From assembly GCA_964478455.1 (NCBI GenBank), contig CAYZJD010000041.1:1-19030 (forward strand): a stretch of DNA of 19,030 bases. Reading direction: 5' to 3'. Source of the DNA: CAYZJD01 sp964478455 (GTDB taxonomy: Bacteria > Acidobacteriota > Terriglobia > Bryobacterales > Bryobacteraceae). The notes below the pieces were generated by a model. It had not been told where the DNA came from, ran no database searches, and worked only from the letters and a program-made list of their open reading frames with translations. This document shows, in pieces, positions 14,527 through 19,030 of this stretch; within the stretch, counting starts at the first letter, position 1; each line of letters starts with the position of its first letter. Made by a program: the position numbers and the translations under genes.

Positions 14527-15020
14527 CGGCAGACCTCCGCGCGCGCTCTGGCTGCGGCCGTTGTCGCGTGACAGATGGCCACGGCGACGGCATCCGAGGC
14601 GTCCTCAGAAAGCACTGGCCCCTGGAGCCCGAGAAGCGATCGCACCATGAGCTGCACCTGGCTCTTCTCCGCTTTGCCGTAGCCGACCACGCTGGTTTTG
14701 ATCTCGAGGGCCGAGTACTCGCCGAGCGGCAGGCCGGCCTCCGCTACCGCCAGCAACGCGACGCCGCGTACTTGCGCCAGCTTGAGGGCGCTCTGAACGT
14801 TGGCCGCGTAAAAGACTTCCTCGACCGCGGCGGCTTGCGGGCGATGAGTTTCAATGGTCTCACGCAGCTCCCGGGCGATCTGGAGCAACCGCGCCTCCAG
14901 CGGCTCGGCAGGCTTGGTGCGGATCACCCCGGCGGCCACCATGCGGTGCTCGCGGCCGTCGCTGTCGATGATGCCGTAACCGGTCCGTTCGACGCCGCAG
15001 TCGATGCCAAGAACGCGCAT
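14523..15020 (-). CDS. ruvC: Holliday junction resolvase RuvC
   Basis: 165 residues from ATG 15020 (a GTG at 15023 directly precedes it). RuvC is a dimeric, Mg-dependent nuclease that cuts Holliday junctions in homologous recombination, normally working with the RuvAB motor. The four catalytic acidic residues are visible: Asp7 in VLGIDCGVERTGYG, Glu67 in AVEEVFYAAN, and Asp140 and Asp143 in SEDASDAVAVAICH, corresponding by eye to D7, E66, D138 and D141 of E. coli. The DNA-binding segment VVGYGKAEKSQVQLMV is also present. The gene follows yebC after 16 bases, the common yebC-ruvC order, but ruvA and ruvB are not in the window; the next gene is an unknown secreted protein. Confidence 0.97.
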   Translation of the reverse strand: MRVLGIDCGVERTGYGIIDSDGREHRMVAAGVIRTKPAEPLEARLLQIARELRETIETHRPQAAAVEEVFYAANVQSALKLAQVRGVALLAVAEAGLPLGEYSALEIKTSVVGYGKAEKSQVQLMVRSLLGLQGPVLSEDASDAVAVAICHATTAAARARAEVCR

Positions 15021-15036
15021 CACGCCTCGCCCGCCG

Positions 15037-15783
15037 CTAACCGGCGAGCGCTTCCATCTCCTTTTCGTCGATGTCGAAGTTCGAGTAGACGTTCTGCACG
15101 TCGTCGTGGTCTTCGAGCATCTCGGCCAGTTTCAACATCCCCTGCGCGCTCTTGCCCTCGATCTTCACGGTGTTCTTGGGAACCATAGCGATCTGCGCCG
15201 AGACGGTTTCGATTCCCTCTTTGCGCACGGCCTCCAGCACCTGTTCGTGCAGTTCAGGGGGCGAGATCACTTCCCAGTTGGCTCCGTCATTGCGGAGGTC
15301 GTCTGCGCCGGCGTCCAGTACGACAGCCAAGAGTTGGTCCTCGCCGGCTTTGGACATGTCGATCAAGATCTGGCTCTTGCGCTCGAACATCCAGGCGACG
15401 CTGCCGAGCTCGCTCAGGTTGCCGCCGGCTTTGGAGAAGATGTGCCGGATTTCGCTAACCGTGCGGTTGCGGTTGTCGGTGGCCACCTGCACCAGGACGG
15501 CGACGCCACCCGGGCCATAGCCCTCGAACATCACCTCTTCGATCTGGCCGCCTTCCAGTTCACCGGTACCGCGCATAACGGCGCGCTTGATGTTGTCCGC
15601 CGGCATGCTGACCGCCTTGGCGGCGGTAATCGCTGTTCGCAGTCTGGGGTTGGCGTCGGGGTCGCCGCCGTGGCGGGCGGCAATGGTGATTTCCTTGATG
15701 ATGCGCGTGAACATCTTGCCGCGCTTGGCGTCCTGGGCGGCCTTTTTGTGCTTGATGGTCGCCCACTTAGAATGGCCTGACAT
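15037..15783 (-). CDS. yebC: YebC/PmpR-family protein
   Basis: 248 residues, full family length. It begins MSGHSKWATIKHKKAAQDAK, the signature of the family, and continues with GKMFTRIIKEITIAAR, NPRLRTAI and MPADNIKRA, then VMFEGYGPGGVAVLVQ and EIRHIFSKAGGNL. YebC-type proteins have been described as DNA-binding regulators and, more recently, as factors that help ribosomes through proline-rich stalls; which role applies here cannot be told. A ribosome-binding site GAGG (15790-15793) lies six bases before the ATG. It is the first gene of the minus-strand operon ending with tpiA, and a possible extended -10 promoter lies about 45 bases upstream. Confidence 0.97.
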   Translation of the reverse strand: MSGHSKWATIKHKKAAQDAKRGKMFTRIIKEITIAARHGGDPDANPRLRTAITAAKAVSMPADNIKRAVMRGTGELEGGQIEEVMFEGYGPGGVAVLVQVATDNRNRTVSEIRHIFSKAGGNLSELGSVAWMFERKSQILIDMSKAGEDQLLAVVLDAGADDLRNDGANWEVISPPELHEQVLEAVRKEGIETVSAQIAMVPKNTVKIEGKSAQGMLKLAEMLEDHDDVQNVYSNFDIDEKEMEALAG

Positions 15784-15826
15784 GTGAAACCTCGAGCGGG
15801 TAGGAAGGACCGGGACCCAATCACCG

Positions 15827-15835
15827 AGGATAGCA
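15827..15835 (-). promoter_or_regulatory. Possible extended -10 promoter of the yebC operon
   Basis: TGCTATCCT on the minus strand reads as TG-n-TATCCT, an extended -10 with 4/6 match in the hexamer. No convincing -35 accompanies it. It lies in the 97-base gap before yebC and would start transcription near 15820, giving a leader of about 37 bases with the GAGG ribosome-binding site. Confidence 0.35.
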
Positions 15836-15880
15836 GAAACAGCGGTCCGCGGTGAGTGGTGGCAGCGAGTGGCGGGAACG

Positions 15881-16501
15881 TTACCACACCAGCGGGATGC
15901 AGGCCTTAACGCGGGCGCGGTAGGCGGCCAGCTCTCCTGGGAACCTTCGTTCGAGCAGACCTTCTTCGGCGCGGATCCGGATCGCCGTGCCGGCCAGGTA
16001 GATCACGACGGACAACAGCGCCACCTCCCAGCGGGCGACAACGATCGCGCTGGAGATGAGCAGGCCGAGCATCGAAGCGTAAATGGGATGCCGGACGACG
16101 GAATAGGGACCGGTGGTGACCAGCTCGTGGTCGGCCGCCACCACAGCCTTGATGCGGAAGTGAAGGCCCAGTTCGCGGACTGCCAGCGCAAAGAAAACGA
16201 TAGAGGCTAAGGCGAGCGCGATGGCGGCCACGAGCCATCCGGCGGCGATCTGATGGGGCGCGGGCCGGCGCAGCATCCAGACCAGCGCGAAGGCAACCAC
16301 CTCCACGGCCAGTCCCCACAGGGCAGCGGGCGAGCGGAGGGACGGCGCTTCACGATGGCCGGCGGCGCGGCGTTGCTGGTGAACGCGGACGTAGCCGATG
16401 AGTCCGATTGCGGCGAACGCCAGCCAGCAGACGAGCAGGAAGGCAAGAGCGGCGCGCCAGAGACGGAAGACAGATCCAGCCCAGAGGAAGACAACCAGCA
16501 T
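15881..16501 (-). CDS. Isoprenylcysteine carboxyl methyltransferase-like (ICMT/PEMT) membrane protein
   Basis: 206 residues from ATG 16501. The first helix begins right at that start (MLVVFLWAGSVFRLWRAALA), followed by further membrane segments (ALWGLAVEVVAFALVWML; LVAAIALALASIVFFALAV). The C-terminal part has the family signature LVTTGPYSVVRHPIYASMLG and, after another hydrophobic segment, RAEEGLLERRFPGELAAYRA, the SAM-binding region of bacterial ICMT/phospholipid-methyltransferase-like proteins. Bacterial members have no isoprenylated protein targets known, so the substrate is uncertain; lipid methylation is one possibility. The reading frame extends upstream to a GTG at 16567, adding 22 polar residues. 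TACAAT lies at 16510-16515, eight bases before the ATG, suggesting a leaderless transcript, while CATAAT at 16575-16580 would similarly serve the longer form. The gene is divergent from the heparinase-like gene. Confidence 0.85.
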   Translation of the reverse strand: MLVVFLWAGSVFRLWRAALAFLLVCWLAFAAIGLIGYVRVHQQRRAAGHREAPSLRSPAALWGLAVEVVAFALVWMLRRPAPHQIAAGWLVAAIALALASIVFFALAVRELGLHFRIKAVVAADHELVTTGPYSVVRHPIYASMLGLLISSAIVVARWEVALLSVVIYLAGTAIRIRAEEGLLERRFPGELAAYRARVKACIPLVW

Positions 16502-16663
16502 CTGTCCGGATTGTAGCGAACCTCTTGAGCTGCGGAAAACTTGAGGAGGTCGACTTCGAACAGCCACCCCGTCGATTATGGGAAAGAACCACGCCGCAAC
16601 CTGCCCACAACGGACGATTTTGGGCTGCCGCCTGGGTCAGTGTACGCTTCTGTGGTAGGCGAA

Positions 16664-16667
16664 GGAG
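16664..16667 (+). promoter_or_regulatory. Ribosome-binding site of the heparinase-like gene
   Basis: GGAG within GAAGGAGAATCCG lies six bases before ATG 16674 and supports that start. No convincing plus-strand promoter hexamers were found in the divergent region 16502-16663. Confidence 0.7.
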
Positions 16668-16673
16668 AATCCG

Positions 16674-18968
16674 ATGTGTCCAAAGAGCAGTGTTCCGGTT
16701 CTGTGGATCGTCTCGGCGGTGCTTGAGCTCTATGCCGCCGCTCCGCCGGTGTCGAACCGCGCCCCGGCTGCGAACGATATTGGTTATCTGCCGCCCGATG
16801 GTTCCACCGTCGGCGTCAACCCGCCGGCGCTAGCCTGGCTTCCGGAGCCGGAGGCGGATGCCTATGCCGTCCAGTTCGGGCGAGACCGGGCGTTCAACAA
16901 GGGCGTCATCACGGTTCTCAGGACTCCGTATGTTCTCTACACGCACACCGCGGCGCTTTCCCCCGGAACGTGGTGGTGGCGCTACGCCTGCCTTGACGGC
17001 CAGGGAAACCGGTCGGCATGGAGCCACGCCCGCCGTTTCACCGTCGCCGCGGATGCGCAGCCCTTCCCGAGGCCGACTGAGGAGCTGGTGCGGCAGCGCT
17101 TGCCAAACAGGCACCCTCGCCTGATGCTCCGGCCGGAGGAGGTGTCGATGTTCCGGCAAGCGCGCCTTGGGCCGCAGAAGGCTCGTTGGGACGAACTCGT
17201 AAGCGCCGCCGAGCGATACCTACAGACGCCCCTGATGCCCGAACCGCCTCCGTGGACCGATGGCAAGTGGAACGCCCCGGAGTGGAGCCGCAGTTTCCGT
17301 GAGACGGCCAAGGCCGTGGAAATCGCCGAGACCCTCGCTTTCTGCTATCTGCTGTCGGGGGAGAAACGTTACGGCGACGGCGCGCGCAAGTGGCTGCTGC
17401 ATTTCGCCTCCTGGAATCCGGCGGGCAGCACCAGCATGGACGTGAACGACGAAGCCGGCATGCCGATCCTTCACATCACCTCCCGTGCGTACGACTGGGC
17501 CTACGACGCTCTCAGCGAAGAGGACCGCAATACGATGCGCAAGATGATCCGGTTCCGCGGCCAGGAAGCCTACAACTGGCTGCACGACCAGCCGTTCGAG
17601 CAGAAAGCGTACAACAGCCACGGCGGGCGCATGTGGCACTTTCTCGGCGAGGCTGCGATCGCCTACTACGGAGAAGTGCCGGAGGCAAAGAAATGGCTCG
17701 ACTATGCGCTGACCATCTTCTGGGGATGGTATCCATCCTACGGCGACGAGGACGGCGGCTGGGCTCAGGGCTACTCTTATTGGTCCAGTTATGTCAATCG
17801 TTCCACCTGGTGGTTCGACGCGCTCCGCGCGGGTCTCGGGATTGACGGTACCGAGAAGCCCTTTTACCGGAATGTGGGGCTCTTCCCGATGTACGTTGCC
17901 CCGCCCGGCGGCTCGTTGGTCGGCTTCGGCGATTTCGCCGAGGGCGAGCCGAACCCCAGAGCAGCGGTGCCGGTGTCGTATTTCGCGCGGATGAGAGGCG
18001 TACCGGAATGGCAGTGGTTTGCCGAAGCCTGGGGAAAGGCCGGCGGCGAGACCGGCCCGATCGGTTTTATCCGTGACGCGCGTCCCGATCCGCCCAAGGT
18101 CGCGGCCCGGCCGCCGGCGGATTGGCCGCAGGCGAAGTGGTTCCGCGGCGCCGGCTGGGTCTCCCTCCATTCGCGCCTCATGAGCCCTGGTGACAACGTT
18201 CAAGTGATGATGCGGGCTGCGCCGCTCGGAAATATCAGCCATAGCCACGCCGACCAGAACGCCATCGTCCTCGGCGCCTTCGGATCGCCTCTGCTGGTCA
18301 ACACCGGCATCCGGCCCTGGTACGGCAGCCCGTTCTGCAAGGAGTGGTATTGGACAACCAAGGCCCACAACGCGCTCGAAATCGATGGCCAGGGCCAACC
18401 CAAGACCGGCGCCGCCACCGGCGAGTTCGTTGTCTTCCAACCCGGAAAAGAATACGACTACGTCGTGGGCGATGCCACGCCGGGCTATGGGCCGAATGTG
18501 CAACGGTATCGCCGCCACTTGCTGTTCCTGAAGCCGGACGTGCTCGTGGTAGTGGACGAGGTCAAGGCACGCAAGCCCGTGTCGCTGAAACTCTGGCTGC
18601 ACGGGCGGGCGCCGTTCACGGTCGATCCTTCAGGTGATCGCGTCGCGCTCACCTTCGGAAAAGCTTCGCTGTCGGGCTTCTTACGCTCGCCTGGCGGGCT
18701 CGAAATCGTCCAGACCGACAAGTACCCGCTCCCGCCGGAACAGGGCCAGACCCGGGCGGAGTGGCACCTCTCGGCTGAAACGGCTCAGAAACACGCCGAA
18801 GCCCGCTTCATCGCCGTGCTTGGCGTTGCCAAAGCTGGAGAAACGATCGCGCTCGACAGCGTCGAGGACATAACGGCCGGCGGGACGATCGCCGTCCGGT
18901 TCCGCCGTGCCGGTCAGCCCGTCACCGTGTCTGTCGATCCGTCCAGACCATCGGTGACGGTGAGGTGA
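16674..18968 (+). CDS. Secreted heparinase II/III-like protein with DUF4962-type N-terminal region (polysaccharide lyase-like)
   Basis: 764 residues. A signal peptide (MCPKSSVPVLWIVSAVLELY then AAAPP) leads into an FN3-like segment at about 45-125 (PDGSTVGVNPPALAWLPEP, GTWWWRYACLDGQGNRSAWS). Residues 145-460 form a helical toroid of the DUF4962/alginate-lyase kind with NSHGGRMWHFLGEA (N314, H316) and GWAQGYSYW (Y368), placed where such lyases have catalytic Asn, His and Tyr. Residues 480-760 form the heparinase II/III beta-sandwich, with the hallmark SHSHADQNAIVLGAFGSPLL (H523, H525, D527). Such enzymes cleave uronate-containing polysaccharides by beta-elimination, leaving unsaturated uronic acid ends. 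The actual substrate cannot be predicted. The gene stands alone on the plus strand; nothing in its immediate surroundings confirms the substrate. Confidence 0.88.
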   Translation: MCPKSSVPVLWIVSAVLELYAAAPPVSNRAPAANDIGYLPPDGSTVGVNPPALAWLPEPEADAYAVQFGRDRAFNKGVITVLRTPYVLYTHTAALSPGTWWWRYACLDGQGNRSAWSHARRFTVAADAQPFPRPTEELVRQRLPNRHPRLMLRPEEVSMFRQARLGPQKARWDELVSAAERYLQTPLMPEPPPWTDGKWNAPEWSRSFRETAKAVEIAETLAFCYLLSGEKRYGDGARKWLLHFASWNPAGSTSMDVNDEAGMPILHITSRAYDWAYDALSEEDRNTMRKMIRFRGQEAYNWLHDQPFEQKAYNSHGGRMWHFLGEAAIAYYGEVPEAKKWLDYALTIFWGWYPSYGDEDGGWAQGYSYWSSYVNRSTWWFDALRAGLGIDGTEKPFYRNVGLFPMYVAPPGGSLVGFGDFAEGEPNPRAAVPVSYFARMRGVPEWQWFAEAWGKAGGETGPIGFIRDARPDPPKVAARPPADWPQAKWFRGAGWVSLHSRLMSPGDNVQVMMRAAPLGNISHSHADQNAIVLGAFGSPLLVNTGIRPWYGSPFCKEWYWTTKAHNALEIDGQGQPKTGAATGEFVVFQPGKEYDYVVGDATPGYGPNVQRYRRHLLFLKPDVLVVVDEVKARKPVSLKLWLHGRAPFTVDPSGDRVALTFGKASLSGFLRSPGGLEIVQTDKYPLPPEQGQTRAEWHLSAETAQKHAEARFIAVLGVAKAGETIALDSVEDITAGGTIAVRFRRAGQPVTVSVDPSRPSVTVR

Positions 18969-19000
18969 TCTTGTTTCACTGCTGTCCAGATTAGTCCAAA

Positions 19001-19014
19001 AGCCGCCCTCGGCT
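19001..19014. terminator. Weak hairpin after the heparinase-like gene
   Basis: AGCCG-CCCT-CGGCT is a perfect 5-base stem with a 4-base loop, 33 bases after the stop codon. On the plus strand it is followed by GATTGAAAA, not a T tract. On the minus strand it is followed by TTTGG, so it would suit a leftward transcript from beyond the window at least as well. Low confidence. Confidence 0.3.
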
Positions 19015-19030
19015 GATTGAAAACGCTGGG

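Noticed and set aside
17220..18602. 460-codon minus-strand open frame opposite the heparinase-like gene
   Set aside because: No recognisable domain; the plus-strand frame has the signal peptide, ribosome-binding site and family motifs.

Overview
The window looks like one scaffold piece of a high-GC soil or sediment bacterium, most probably an Acidobacteriota member of the Solibacter/Bryobacter kind. This is inferred from gene content: an Oar-type TonB-dependent receptor with an N-terminal carboxypeptidase-regulatory-like domain, a BlaI-type repressor with an AT-rich ACTA...TAGT operator, a secreted transglutaminase-like protein and a large heparinase II/III-like protein. A run of exactly 100 N (12549-12648) shows that this is a scaffolded draft assembly.

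Layout. (1) Positions 1-402, minus strand: the start of a BlaI/MecI-family repressor that runs off the left edge, with a strong promoter and two copies of a 19-bp dyad operator. (2) 614-10511, minus strand: a probable five-gene unit read from right to left. It comprises a GntR/FCD regulator, a large TonB-dependent receptor, a secreted transglutaminase-core protein with FN3-like and Ig-like repeats, a URO-D-superfamily protein with the zinc motif of corrinoid-type methyltransferases, and a secreted glycoside-hydrolase-like protein. The last three are joined by overlaps. The receptor is separated from them by about 90 bp holding a long palindrome. (3) 10620-15783, minus strand: a tightly packed housekeeping operon, yebC - ruvC - unknown secreted protein - TlpA-like thioredoxin - [assembly gap] - deoB - tpiA, with overlaps at three of the five junctions. 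(4) 15881-16501, minus strand: an ICMT-like membrane methyltransferase. (5) 16674-18968, plus strand: a secreted heparinase II/III-like (DUF4962-type) protein, divergent from the rest.

How the genes may work together. Region 2 reads as a locus for sensing, importing and processing one substrate. The regulator sits first, with an operator-like palindrome between its own -35 and -10. The receptor imports, and secreted proteins and one cytoplasmic enzyme process. The substrate is unknown. The FCD-type regulator and the nearby polysaccharide-lyase-like protein hint at a uronate-type or otherwise modified glycan, but this is inference. Region 3 is ordinary chromosome. Its one trap is the assembly gap, across which a naive ORF caller fuses tlpA and deoB into one false protein.

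No tRNA, rRNA, CRISPR array, transposase or phage gene was seen.
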